Translations under genes and position numbers: made by a program | From: Sporosarcina oncorhynchi | GTDB taxonomy: Bacteria; Bacillota; Bacilli; Bacillales_A; Planococcaceae | NCBI RefSeq assembly: GCF_033304615.1 | Contig: NZ_CP129118.1 | Location: 2,104,001 to 2,168,000, forward strand | Length of the DNA stretch: 64,000 bases | Direction: 5' to 3' | Part shown: in pieces, positions 37,167 to 46,363 of the stretch | Layout: each line of letters opens with the position of its first letter | Numbering within the stretch: position 1 is the stretch's first letter | Notes under the pieces: generated by a model | What the model was told of the DNA's origin: nothing | What the model saw: only the letters and a program-made list of their open reading frames with translations | Database searches by the model: none

Positions 37167-38624
37167 ATGAACATTCTTTCTCAGGACAAAGCCCCGATTA
37201 TGGAGGCTCTAAACAAGTACAAAAAAATGAGGGTCGTTCCGTTTGACGTTCCAGGCCATAAACGCGGCCGTGGAAATGCGGAATTGACCGCTTTTTTAGG
37301 CGAGAATTGCATGACTGTGGATGTCAATTCCATGAAGCCACTTGATAATCTTATCCATCCGGTCTCTGTCATCCGTGAAGCCGAAGATCTTGCTGCAGAA
37401 GCCTTTGGAGCAAAACATGCATTTTTCATGGTCAACGGAACGACTTCTGCTGTTCAGGCGATGGTCATGACCGCTTGTAAAGCTGGCGAAAAAATCATCA
37501 TGCCAAGGAACGTCCACCGGAGTGCCATTAATGCATTAATATTGAGCGGAGCGATTCCGGTCTACGTAAACCCGGGTGTGAATAAGGAGCTCGGTATTCC
37601 CCTCGGTATGGCTGTCAGTGAAGTGCAACAGGCAATTCTCGAACACCCTGATGCAAAAGCAATTCTCATTAATAACCCGACCTATTACGGAATCTGTTCC
37701 AACATGCAAGCAATCACAGATTTAGCTCATGAGCATGGAATGCTCGTCCTAGTCGACGAAGCGCACGGCACGCATTTCTATTTCAATGAAGACCTTCCTG
37801 CTTCGGCAATGTCTGTAGGTGCAGATATGGCAGCTGTCAGCATGCATAAATCAGGCGGCTCGCTAACACAGAGCTCAATCCTATTGATCAATAATGAAGT
37901 AAGTGAAGGATACGTACGGCAAATCATTAATTTAACCCAGACGACAAGTGGCTCCTACCTGCTCATGTCATCACTTGATATTTCCCGAAAAAACTTGGCA
38001 CTGAATGGGCAGGAGATATTTAGTAAAGTTGCAGGAATGGCCCAGTACACGCGAGATGAAATTAATAAAATCGGTGGATACTACGCATTTTCTGAGGAAC
38101 TTAAAAATGGCGATACGATTTTCGATTTTGATACGACTAAGTTGTCCGTACATACACTCGAAATAGGCCTTCCGGGTATTGAAGTTTACGATATCCTTCG
38201 AGATGAATATGATATACAAATTGAATTCGGTGATATCGGCAATATCCTTGCTTACATTTCTGTAGGCGACCGTCATTTCGATTTGGAACGGCTTGTTGCC
38301 GCTCTTGCGGAGATTAAAAGACGTTACAGTACGGATAAGAGCGGATTGTTCGACCATGAATATATTAAACCTCACGTCGCTTATACTCCGCAGGAAGCAT
38401 TTTATGCACCTAAGGAAAAGTTGCCGATGGAAAGAAGTGCCGGAAGAATTTCAAGTGAATTTGTCATGGCCTATCCACCGGGTATACCGATTCTCGCTCC
38501 CGGAGAACGAATTACAGAAGAGATTCTAAATTATATTCAGTATTGTAAAGACAAAGGCAGTTTCATGACCGGAACGGAAGATCTGAACATCGAAAACATT
38601 AACGTAGTAAAGGAGTCAGAGTGA
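37167..38624 (+). CDS. speA: Arginine decarboxylase (Orn/Lys/Arg decarboxylase, fold type I)
   Basis: 485 residues. PLP-lysine is Lys228 in SMHKSGGS; the cofactor region also has VNGTTSAVQAM (89-99) and DEAHGTHF (197-204). The fold and length match Bacillus SpeA-type arginine decarboxylase (arginine to agmatine), and the agmatinase gene downstream supports arginine as substrate. ATG at 37167 follows GAGAGGAAAG; a frame extending into speD is a shadow. It shares a 1-base overlap with speE. Confidence 0.92.
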   Translation: MNILSQDKAPIMEALNKYKKMRVVPFDVPGHKRGRGNAELTAFLGENCMTVDVNSMKPLDNLIHPVSVIREAEDLAAEAFGAKHAFFMVNGTTSAVQAMVMTACKAGEKIIMPRNVHRSAINALILSGAIPVYVNPGVNKELGIPLGMAVSEVQQAILEHPDAKAILINNPTYYGICSNMQAITDLAHEHGMLVLVDEAHGTHFYFNEDLPASAMSVGADMAAVSMHKSGGSLTQSSILLINNEVSEGYVRQIINLTQTTSGSYLLMSSLDISRKNLALNGQEIFSKVAGMAQYTRDEINKIGGYYAFSEELKNGDTIFDFDTTKLSVHTLEIGLPGIEVYDILRDEYDIQIEFGDIGNILAYISVGDRHFDLERLVAALAEIKRRYSTDKSGLFDHEYIKPHVAYTPQEAFYAPKEKLPMERSAGRISSEFVMAYPPGIPILAPGERITEEILNYIQYCKDKGSFMTGTEDLNIENINVVKESE

Positions 38625-39475
38625 TGAACTTATGGTTTACAGAAAATCATTCAGCTAATGCACGTTTTTCGATGAAAGTGACCGAACATCTCTATACGGG
38701 AAAAAGTGAATTCCAGAAAATCGATGTTCTACAAACTGCAGAATTCGGGAAGATTCTCACACTTGACGGGTTAGTCATGGTGACAGAAAAGGATGAATTC
38801 ATCTACCATGAAATGATTACCCATGTAGCAATGGCTACTAATCCACATATCAAGAAAGTGCTCGTCATCGGTGCAGGAGACGGCGGAACAGTTCGTGAAC
38901 TTACGAAATATGATTCCATCGAACATATCGATATGGTTGAAATCGATGAGATGGTTGTGGATGTATGTAGGGAATTCCTACCGCAGACCGCTTCTAAATT
39001 AGATGACCCAAGAGTTCATCTCCACTTTGAAGATGGCTTGAAATTCGTTCGCTCAAAAGAAGATGCGTATGATTTGATCATCGTTGATTCGACGGATCCA
39101 TTCGGACCTGGTGAAGGTCTCTTCACAAAAGAGTTTTACGGAAATTGCTATAAGGCGCTTAATGAAGACGGAATATTGGTTAATCAGCATGAAAGTCCGT
39201 TTTATGAGGAGGATGCGCTCGGCATGCAGCGTGCACATCAGCGAATCATCGGGTTCTTCCCTGTATGCAAAGTGTATCAAGTGCATATCCCAACGTATCC
39301 ATCAGGTCATTGGCTATTCGGTTTCGCTTCCAAAAAGTTTGATCCTGTAAGCGACTTGAACGCCGAACAATGGAATAATCTCGGACTGCAGACGAAGTAT
39401 TACAATACCGATATCCACGTCGGCTCGTTTGCTTTGCCGAATTACGTAAAGGAGCAATTGGAAGATGTTGAATAG
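38624..39475 (+). CDS. speE: Spermidine synthase (aminopropyltransferase)
   Basis: 283 residues. The AdoMet-type fold has GAGDGGTVRE (83-92), and the catalytic Asp pair sits in VDSTDPFGPGEG (155-158). Transfers the aminopropyl group from decarboxylated AdoMet to putrescine, or to agmatine in some bacteria. The start is the ATG in GTGATGA, 8 bases after AAGGAG. It overlaps the speA stop by 1 base and speB by 11 bases. Confidence 0.94.
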   Translation: MNLWFTENHSANARFSMKVTEHLYTGKSEFQKIDVLQTAEFGKILTLDGLVMVTEKDEFIYHEMITHVAMATNPHIKKVLVIGAGDGGTVRELTKYDSIEHIDMVEIDEMVVDVCREFLPQTASKLDDPRVHLHFEDGLKFVRSKEDAYDLIIVDSTDPFGPGEGLFTKEFYGNCYKALNEDGILVNQHESPFYEEDALGMQRAHQRIIGFFPVCKVYQVHIPTYPSGHWLFGFASKKFDPVSDLNAEQWNNLGLQTKYYNTDIHVGSFALPNYVKEQLEDVE

Positions 39476-40322
39476 GAATATCGAAACTTTCATTGGCTGT
39501 GATAATGAATACGAAGAATCGGACATTGTCATTTTTGGCGCACCATTCGATTCGACGACGTCTTTCCGTCCTGGAACACGTTTCGCAAGCAAAGCGATGC
39601 GGAGTGAATCATTCGGAATTGAAACGTACAGCCCTTATCAAGATAAAGATCTAGAAGACAAGCTAATTTTTGACGGCGGCGACCTTGAACTAAGTTTCGG
39701 CAATACGGAAAGAGCACTCGGTCAAATTGAAGAGTTCACTGGCAAGATCATTCGTGACGGTAAAATTCCGTGCATGATTGGCGGAGAACATCTCGTTACA
39801 CTTGGTGCTGTACGTGCTGTCGCTGAACAATACCCTGACCTTCATGTTATTCAATTCGATGCTCATGCCGATTTGCGCGATGACTACCTAGAGGAAAAAC
39901 TGTCTCACGCAACAGTTATTCATAGAGTATGGGATATACTCGGCGACGGTCGGATATTCCAATTTGGCATCCGTTCCGGTGACCGAAGTGAGATTGAATG
40001 GGGCAAAGACCATGTGTATACGAATAAATTTAATTTCGATACATTGGATGAAATTACACAAAAATTAAACGGCAAGCCAATTTATCTGACAATCGATTTG
40101 GATGTGTTAGATCCATCTGTCTTCCCTGGCACAGGAACGCCTGAAGCTGGAGGAGTAAGCTTTATGGATCTATTACAAGCGATCCTGACAGTAAGCGGAC
40201 TTAACATCGTAGCATGTGACGTCAATGAATTGTCACCTGTCTACGATCAAAGTGGGGTATCGACGGCAGTTGCATGTAAAGTGCTGCGCGAATTACTTTT
40301 AGCAGTAAACGAACAAAAATAA
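39465..40322 (+). CDS. speB: Agmatinase (ureohydrolase)
   Basis: 285 residues. The manganese ligands are visible: His109 in GGEHLVT, DAHAD (132-136) and Asp211/Asp213 in TIDLDVLDPS. Hydrolyses agmatine to putrescine and urea, and could also act on N1-aminopropylagmatine. It overlaps speE by 11 bases. Confidence 0.94.
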   Translation: MLNRNIETFIGCDNEYEESDIVIFGAPFDSTTSFRPGTRFASKAMRSESFGIETYSPYQDKDLEDKLIFDGGDLELSFGNTERALGQIEEFTGKIIRDGKIPCMIGGEHLVTLGAVRAVAEQYPDLHVIQFDAHADLRDDYLEEKLSHATVIHRVWDILGDGRIFQFGIRSGDRSEIEWGKDHVYTNKFNFDTLDEITQKLNGKPIYLTIDLDVLDPSVFPGTGTPEAGGVSFMDLLQAILTVSGLNIVACDVNELSPVYDQSGVSTAVACKVLRELLLAVNEQK

Positions 40323-40340
40323 GTATAGGCGGTGTTTTAA

Positions 40341-41540
40341 TTGGGTAAAGCGTTAATTATTGGTGCAGGTGGAGTCGCAAGTGTTGTCGCTCATAAATGT
40401 TGTGAAGTTCCAGACGTTTTCGAAGAAATTTGCATTGCAAGCCGGACAAAATCAAAATGTGACGCGTTAAAAGAAAAACTTGACGGTGGCCGCACTAAAA
40501 TTCAAACGGCACAAGTCGATGCAGATAACGTGGACGAGCTCGTTGAATTAATCAATTCATTCAAACCAGACATCGTTATTAACGTTGCACTTCCTTATCA
40601 GGATTTGACGATCATGGACGCTTGTCTCGCTACAGGTGTCGATTATTTGGACACAGCAAACTACGAACCACTTGATACAGCTAAATTCGAGTACAAATGG
40701 CAATGGGCTTACAAAGAGAAGTTTGAACAAGCTGGCATCACGGCACTTCTAGGAAGCGGCTTTGACCCTGGTGTGACAGGTGTTTTCTCTGCTTATGCAC
40801 AAAAGCATTATTTCGACGAAATCCACACAATCGATATCGTCGACGCCAATGCTGGGGATCATGGCTATCCGTTTGCAACGAACTTCAATCCGGAGATCAA
40901 TATCCGTGAAATCACTGCTAATGGTCGCTACTGGGAAAATGGCGAGTTCATCGAAACGCCGCCACTATCAGAAAAACGCGTATATGATCTGCCTGAAATC
41001 GGTCCGAAAGATGTGTATCTTCTTTACCACGAAGAACTGGAATCTCTTGCCGTCAATATTCATGGCATTAAGAAAATCCGTTTCTGGATGACATTCTCAC
41101 AAAACTACTTGACTCACTTGAAAGTACTTGAAAACGTCGGTATGACTTCCATTGAACCAATTATGTTCGAAGGCAAAGAAATCGTTCCTTTGCAATTCCT
41201 AAAAGAAATTTTGCCTGACCCAGCTTCTCTTGGGCCACGTACAAAAGGGAAAACAAACATTGGCTGTATCTTCCAAGGTGTTAAAGATGGCGAAGAAAAA
41301 ACCTATTATGTATATAATGTATCCGATCACGAAGAGTGCTATAAAGAAGTTGGATCTCAAGCAATCTCTTACACGACGGGTGTACCTGCAATGATTGGCG
41401 CAATGCTTATGCTTACTGGCAAGTGGAAAAAACCGGGTGTCTATAATGTTGAAGAGTTCGATCCAGATCCATTCATGGACGCACTGAACACATACGGCCT
41501 ACCATGGCAAGAAAACTTTAACCCAAAACTAATCGATTGA
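40341..41540 (+). CDS. Carboxynorspermidine/carboxyspermidine synthase (saccharopine dehydrogenase family)
   Basis: 399 residues. NAD(P)-binding GAGGVAS is at residues 8-14, with the saccharopine-reductase-like core (LLGSGFDPGVTGVF). Reductively condenses aspartate semialdehyde with putrescine or diaminopropane to carboxyspermidine or carboxynorspermidine. It starts with TTG, 6 bases after AGGCGGTG. It is paired directly with the decarboxylase downstream, and sits 18 bases after speB. Confidence 0.92.
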   Translation: MGKALIIGAGGVASVVAHKCCEVPDVFEEICIASRTKSKCDALKEKLDGGRTKIQTAQVDADNVDELVELINSFKPDIVINVALPYQDLTIMDACLATGVDYLDTANYEPLDTAKFEYKWQWAYKEKFEQAGITALLGSGFDPGVTGVFSAYAQKHYFDEIHTIDIVDANAGDHGYPFATNFNPEINIREITANGRYWENGEFIETPPLSEKRVYDLPEIGPKDVYLLYHEELESLAVNIHGIKKIRFWMTFSQNYLTHLKVLENVGMTSIEPIMFEGKEIVPLQFLKEILPDPASLGPRTKGKTNIGCIFQGVKDGEEKTYYVYNVSDHEECYKEVGSQAISYTTGVPAMIGAMLMLTGKWKKPGVYNVEEFDPDPFMDALNTYGLPWQENFNPKLID

Positions 41541-41555
41541 TAGGAGGACTGAATC

Positions 41556-42698
41556 ATGCAATTGAATTTTGATCCAAAGACTGTGCCCTCCCCTTCCTAC
41601 GTAGTCGATGAAAAGCTATTAATTAAAAATCTGGAGTTGCTCAAGTCGGTCATTGACAGAACTGGTTGCAAAATCCTACTTGCGCAAAAAGGGTTTTCCA
41701 TGTACTCTGTCTACCCCCTCATCGGACAGTATTTGAATGGTGTTACTTCAAGCGGCGTGTTTGAAGCGAAGCTCGGATACGAAGAAATGGGGAAAGAAGT
41801 GCATACGTATGCACCTGCATTTTCAGAAACGGATTTCGATGAAATTCTTACGTATTCTGACCATATTGTCTTCAATACATTCGACCAATGGAGACTATTC
41901 AAAGACAAAGTAAAAAATCATCCAAAACCAATTGAATGTGGAATCCGCATCAATCCTGAATACTCGGAAATTGAAGTGGACATGTATAATCCATGTTTCA
42001 CACATTCTCGGTTCGGTGTAACGCTTGAAAACTTTGAGCCTGATGAGCTGGAAGGTATAACCGGTCTGCACTTCCACACAATGTGTGAGCAAAACTCAGA
42101 CACTCTAGCTCGCACGATCCAAGTCGTCGATGAAAAGTTCGGCACGTATTTAAAAGGTTTGAAATGGATCAATTTCGGTGGCGGACATCATATTACAAGA
42201 CCTGATTATGACATTGAATCGCTAATCGAATCCATTCTATTCATGAAGAACAAATATGGGCTTGATGTCTATTTGGAACCTGGCGAAGCAATTGCACTAA
42301 ACACAGGATTTCTCGTCACAACTGTCCTTGATACAATGCAGAATGAAATGCCGATTGCCATTGTAGATACATCAGCTTCATGTCATATGCCCGATGTACT
42401 GGAAATGCCGTACCGTCCTGAAATTGTCGGTGCTGGGGCAGCTAATGAAAAAGCAATTACCTATCGTTTAGGTGGCCCAACATGTTTAGCTGGGGATGTT
42501 ATCGGTGATTATTCATTTGATAAACCATTACAACCAGGTGATACATTAGTCTTCACAGACATGGCCCATTATACGATGGTGAAAAACAATACATTCAATG
42601 GCATGAACTTGCCTGCTATCGTTCTAAACACTGCAGAAGACGGTCCTAAGGTCATCAAAGAATTTGGCTACACAGATTTTAAAGAACGCTTGTCTTAA
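41556..42698 (+). CDS. nspC: Carboxynorspermidine/carboxyspermidine decarboxylase
   Basis: 380 residues, an alanine-racemase-fold PLP decarboxylase. PLP-lysine is Lys45 in LLAQKGFSMY, and the phosphate-binding Gly-rich stretch is INFGGGHH. The catalytic Cys region is HMPDVLEMPYRP with GPTCLAGDV. Decarboxylates carboxyspermidine to spermidine. ATG follows TAGGAGGACTGAATC. It is last in the operon and is followed by a terminator. Confidence 0.94.
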   Translation: MQLNFDPKTVPSPSYVVDEKLLIKNLELLKSVIDRTGCKILLAQKGFSMYSVYPLIGQYLNGVTSSGVFEAKLGYEEMGKEVHTYAPAFSETDFDEILTYSDHIVFNTFDQWRLFKDKVKNHPKPIECGIRINPEYSEIEVDMYNPCFTHSRFGVTLENFEPDELEGITGLHFHTMCEQNSDTLARTIQVVDEKFGTYLKGLKWINFGGGHHITRPDYDIESLIESILFMKNKYGLDVYLEPGEAIALNTGFLVTTVLDTMQNEMPIAIVDTSASCHMPDVLEMPYRPEIVGAGAANEKAITYRLGGPTCLAGDVIGDYSFDKPLQPGDTLVFTDMAHYTMVKNNTFNGMNLPAIVLNTAEDGPKVIKEFGYTDFKERLS

Positions 42699-42707
42699 CC
42701 ACATTGA

Positions 42708-42741
42708 GACTACAGGCCTTCCCGGAGGCTTGTAGTTTTTA
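42708..42741 (+). terminator. Terminator of the polyamine operon
   Basis: ACTACAGGCCT/AGGCTTGTAGT stem (one mismatch) followed by TTTTTAT. It overlaps the 3' end of the convergent small gene. Confidence 0.88.
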
Positions 42742-42858
42742 TATGCTTGAAAATTCGTCTAGGCTAGTCGTTCCGTAAACGAGTAACAGCACAAACAACA
42801 CTAAGATCACCGCATGAATAAATGCACTCGCATTAAATTCCGTCTTGCCGAACAACAT
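42739..42858 (-). CDS. 39-residue single-TM peptide, unknown function
   Basis: The sequence is MLFGKTEFNASAFIHAV then a hydrophobic helix (about 15-29) and TSLDEFSSI. ATG follows an AGGGGG ribosome site. It lies 9 bases downstream of the 96-residue gene with the same direction, so probably an operon. Too short for usual gene finders; the function is unknown. Confidence 0.65.
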   Translation of the reverse strand: MLFGKTEFNASAFIHAVILVLFVLLLVYGTTSLDEFSSI

Positions 42859-42867
42859 ACGAACCCC

Positions 42868-43158
42868 CTATCTACCATTCATCGTTTGCCTTAACCGCTC
42901 AATCATGTCCTCCACTTCGAAATCGCCGCTGCGTTCAAGAATGTCAGCGAGAGTATCTTTTTGCGTTTCTTCCGTCGGCCCAAATGATCCTACTAAGGAT
43001 ATGAAAATAACGGGCTGGCTTCTAAAGATTTGGACCGCATCCACTTTTAACTTTCCTGCAAGTAAAAGCGCAGCTGCGATTATTTCAAGATCCTTCCCTT
43101 TTAAGAGATCACTGATTGTAAATGGTGTCTTGCCATGTTGTTGAGAATGGTCATACAT
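42868..43158 (-). CDS. 96-residue protein, unknown function
   Basis: Helix-rich, with a hydrophobic LEIIAAALLLAGKLKVDAVQ stretch (about 25-44) that is more likely a buried helix than a membrane anchor. The ATG at 43158 is 9 bases after AAAGGTG. No family is recognised. It is followed by the 39-residue membrane peptide. Confidence 0.7.
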   Translation of the reverse strand: MYDHSQQHGKTPFTISDLLKGKDLEIIAAALLLAGKLKVDAVQIFRSQPVIFISLVGSFGPTEETQKDTLADILERSGDFEVEDMIERLRQTMNGR

Positions 43159-43311
43159 CAGCTTACACACCTTTGGTTTGCTTTCTATACTATATGGGTA
43201 TTTAAATTGTTATGTTCACTTATTGAGAATAGATGGGCACAAATTATCGCAGGACATAACGATTCATTTTTCACGTAAAAAGGTAAACATCTAGAGAAAA
43301 GGAGTGTCATC

Positions 43312-43725
43312 ATGAAAAAATATTTATTTATACTACTTGGGCTTTTAGTGTTCGCAGGATGTTCTGATAATAACGCAAACGATTCAGTCGATGTAGACGT
43401 CGATAATACGCCAGAAGTCGAAGTTGAAGATCCGGCAGTTGACTTAGAAACTGAGGAAGATACTACGGAAGCAGATGATGAGACAACTGACGGTACGGGA
43501 GACGATCTGACAATGCTTGAAGAATACGCGATCATTGATGACAATATTGAGTTGTCAGCACTTTCTGCAAAAGTAGAAGAAGATAATCCGGGTACAAGGG
43601 TAATCCTGTTTGAAGATGAATCGGGTAAACAAGTATATAAAAGTGTATTCGTTAAAAATGACCAGCATTTGAAAATCATCAAAATGGATGATGAAGGCCT
43701 TCTTTATAACGACTTCATTAAATAA
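43312..43725 (+). CDS. Acidic putative lipoprotein
   Basis: 137 residues. The lipobox FAGC gives Cys18. Residues 22-65 are extremely rich in Asp, Glu and Val (VDVDVDNTPEVEVEDPAV), probably a flexible acidic linker. The C-terminal 60 residues form a small domain (LFEDESGKQVYKSVFVKN). No family is recognised. It has a good AAAGGAG ribosome site. Confidence 0.78.
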   Translation: MKKYLFILLGLLVFAGCSDNNANDSVDVDVDNTPEVEVEDPAVDLETEEDTTEADDETTDGTGDDLTMLEEYAIIDDNIELSALSAKVEEDNPGTRVILFEDESGKQVYKSVFVKNDQHLKIIKMDDEGLLYNDFIK

Positions 43726-43741
43726 AATAAAATTGTTATAG

Positions 43742-43793
43742 AAAAAGCCATGATGGCGACAGCGGCAATCCGCAGTCCATCATGGCTTTTTAT
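43742..43793. terminator. Bidirectional terminator (lipoprotein / MFS transporter)
   Basis: AAAAGCCATGATGG/CCATCATGGCTTTTT, a perfect 14-bp stem between convergent genes. Confidence 0.93.
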
Positions 43794-43795
43794 AA

Positions 43796-45004
43796 TTAAA
43801 CGATGACTTTCTCATTTTTCCCAGCTTTCATTCCACAAATAAGCATTATTACTGAAACGACGAGGAATATCACCATCGGACTCGTCCAAGAATCCGTCAG
43901 ATCATGCAAGAAGCCAAACAGTACAGGTCCAACGGCTGCCAAAAGATACCCGTAGGATTGCGCCATACCAGATAATTGTGCAGCTTCCATATGCGTTTCA
44001 GTACGCAATGTGAAAAACATCATGGAAAGACCGAAAGCCGAACCACCTGCTATACCTATCGCAATCATCCACAGTGGTGTAAAAGCAAAACTGCCGAGCA
44101 ATACGCCACCATAACCTAGCAGGAATAATGCAACGGTACCGAGCACGAGCATTCTTTGGTCTTTTACTTTACCTGCAATAATCGGGATAATGAATGTCAT
44201 CGGAAGTTGAGAAAACTGGAGCAGTGACAACATCCACCCCGCTTGTGAAGGCTCCATCCCTTTGTGTGTCAACATTTCAGGCATCCATGCTGACGTTGAA
44301 TAGAATAATAAAGACTGTAAGCCCATAAAGAATGTGACGGCCCAAGCAGTCGGAGATCGCCAAAGCGAATTTTTCTTTTCCGTTTCTGTCTGTTTCGCTT
44401 TTGCAGGCAGCTTCTCCCTGCCTTTTAATTGTGGTAACCATAAAAACAATGCGATTACGGACAATATAGCCCATATGCCCAAAGCACCTTGCCATCCAAA
44501 AGTCGTCTTCTCAACAATCGGAACACTAATCCCCGCAGCAATCGTTGCTGAGATATTCATAGCAACAGAATAAATTCCAGTCATTAAACCGATATGTAAT
44601 GGAAAACTAAGTTTTAATAAGCCTGGCAATAACACATTTCCAAATGCAATTGCGACACCTATCAAAAATGTTCCGACTACTAATAATGGAACGGATCCGA
44701 TGGACCTAATGACAATTCCTAATGTAAGGAGACATAATGATAAAAACAACGTTATTTCCATACCGAAACGATTAGCAAGTTTCGGGGCAAATGGCGATAT
44801 AAGCGCAAACGCCAACAATGGAATGGTTGTCAAAAATCCTGCTAACACATTCGACATGCCCAGGTTATCCCGAATCGGCGCAATGATTGGACCGACAGAG
44901 GTTAACGGAGATCGAAGCGTGGAAGCGATAAAGATAATGCCGATAATCAGCAAGAATGTTTTTTTATTCATAAGTAGTTTCTTTGAACGGTACTCACGTT
45001 CCAC
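43796..45004 (-). CDS. MFS transporter, CynX/NimT family
   Basis: 402 residues, 12 hydrophobic segments. The CynX-type signature RSPLTSVGPIIAPIRDNLGM follows TM1 and MTGIYSVAMNISATIAAGIS lies in the middle. Family members export or import cyanate, nitroimidazoles or other small anions; the substrate here is unknown. It starts with GTG, 7 bases after AGGAGG. Confidence 0.9.
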   Translation of the reverse strand: MEREYRSKKLLMNKKTFLLIIGIIFIASTLRSPLTSVGPIIAPIRDNLGMSNVLAGFLTTIPLLAFALISPFAPKLANRFGMEITLFLSLCLLTLGIVIRSIGSVPLLVVGTFLIGVAIAFGNVLLPGLLKLSFPLHIGLMTGIYSVAMNISATIAAGISVPIVEKTTFGWQGALGIWAILSVIALFLWLPQLKGREKLPAKAKQTETEKKNSLWRSPTAWAVTFFMGLQSLLFYSTSAWMPEMLTHKGMEPSQAGWMLSLLQFSQLPMTFIIPIIAGKVKDQRMLVLGTVALFLLGYGGVLLGSFAFTPLWMIAIGIAGGSAFGLSMMFFTLRTETHMEAAQLSGMAQSYGYLLAAVGPVLFGFLHDLTDSWTSPMVIFLVVSVIMLICGMKAGKNEKVIV

Positions 45005-45117
45005 TTGATCGCCTCCTTATTTAAACGCTATATGAGCATATCATATCCATTATTTATGTGAAAGGCGTCTAGCAGCTTCCATTACAAAACATATAATTCA
45101 GAAGATAATTGCTCATA

Positions 45118-45153
45118 CAAAAACGGATCTCTTCTATCTATGAGATCCGTTTT
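45118..45153 (-). terminator. Terminator of the argCJBD operon
   Basis: AAAACGGATCTC/GAGATCCGTTTT stem followed by TTG on the minus strand, about 70 bases after the argD stop. Confidence 0.8.
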
Positions 45154-45220
45154 CATATGGGGAACTTCCATTTCAATTGAATCGTGTTTCACTGAACACC
45201 TTAATTCAATTACCTGCCAT

Positions 45221-46363
45221 TCACTCGCTAGGCACTAGCATGACCGTTGTGAGCAACTCCACCGCTTCATCGATTTCCTTTTCTGTCACGGTTAAAGGGG
45301 GTAATAAGCGAATAACATTCGGACCAGCCTGAACGATCAGCAATCCTTGGTCTTCTGCAAGCTTTATAATTGAAGTGACATCATCTTTGCACTTAATACC
45401 AATAAGTAAACCTTCACCTAAAATCTCAAAAAGATTCGCAGGCAATGAAAATTTGAGTCTCTCAATCAAATACCTCGATTTCTGTTGAACACTAAGAAGA
45501 AACGTCTCATCAAATACATGTTCAACAATTGTTTGTGCAACTGCAACTGCAAGGGGATTCCCACCGAACGTCGTACCATGAGCACCTGGACCAAATGATT
45601 CAGCCAATTTCTCGCTACCCAACATCGCCCCAATCGGAAAACCGCCACCGAGTCCTTTTGCCAAAGTGATAATATCCGGTTGCAATACGGTATGCTCATA
45701 GGCATACTTGGTGCCTGTTCTGCCAATTCCCGTCTGCACTTCATCGACGATACAAAGTATGTCCTTCGCCTGGCATAGTTCCTGGATTTTTGAAGCGAAC
45801 GCCGGCGTCACCGTATTCACTCCACCTTCTCCTTGGATCACTTCAAGCATAATTGCAGCTACGTCTTCATCAATTGCAGCTTCGAGTGCATTGACATCAT
45901 TAAAGGGAATCGTCCTAAACGTATCTAGCATCGGTCCGAATCCAAGTTTCACTTTTTCTTGACCGGTCGCTGCCATCGCACCAAAAGTCCGGCCGTGGAA
46001 AGATTGCTCGAAAGTGATGATGACATGTTTGGCTGTATGTTTACGGGCAAGCTTGATGGCTGCTTCATTTGCTTCCGCGCCACTGTTGCAGAAGAATGCA
46101 CGCGATAAGGGCGTATTCTTCAGTAGAGATTGTGCAAGTTGCTCCTGTTCTGGACTTTCAAACAGATTGGATATATGCCACAACTTTTCGCTTTGCTCTT
46201 TGAGCGCATTGACGATTGCCGGGTGGGCATGCCCCAGACTGACAACAGCAATACCACTTGTAAAATCGAGATATGGCTTCCCCTGTTCATCGTATACATA
46301 TGTCCCTTTTCCCTTTACAAGATGGACGGATCGCCGTGCGTAATTATTGAATAACGCACTCAT
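45221..46363 (-). CDS. argD: Acetylornithine aminotransferase
   Basis: 380 residues, class III PLP aminotransferase. The PLP lysine is in ITLAKGLGGGFPIGA, and VIQGEGGVN and FCNSGAEANEAAIK are conserved. Makes N-acetylornithine in arginine synthesis. ATG at 46363 follows AAGGAGG; it overlaps argB by 4 bases (ATGA). The longer frame from 46447 lies within argB and is not used. It is last in the operon. Confidence 0.94.
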   Translation of the reverse strand: MSALFNNYARRSVHLVKGKGTYVYDEQGKPYLDFTSGIAVVSLGHAHPAIVNALKEQSEKLWHISNLFESPEQEQLAQSLLKNTPLSRAFFCNSGAEANEAAIKLARKHTAKHVIITFEQSFHGRTFGAMAATGQEKVKLGFGPMLDTFRTIPFNDVNALEAAIDEDVAAIMLEVIQGEGGVNTVTPAFASKIQELCQAKDILCIVDEVQTGIGRTGTKYAYEHTVLQPDIITLAKGLGGGFPIGAMLGSEKLAESFGPGAHGTTFGGNPLAVAVAQTIVEHVFDETFLLSVQQKSRYLIERLKFSLPANLFEILGEGLLIGIKCKDDVTSIIKLAEDQGLLIVQAGPNVIRLLPPLTVTEKEIDEAVELLTTVMLVPSE

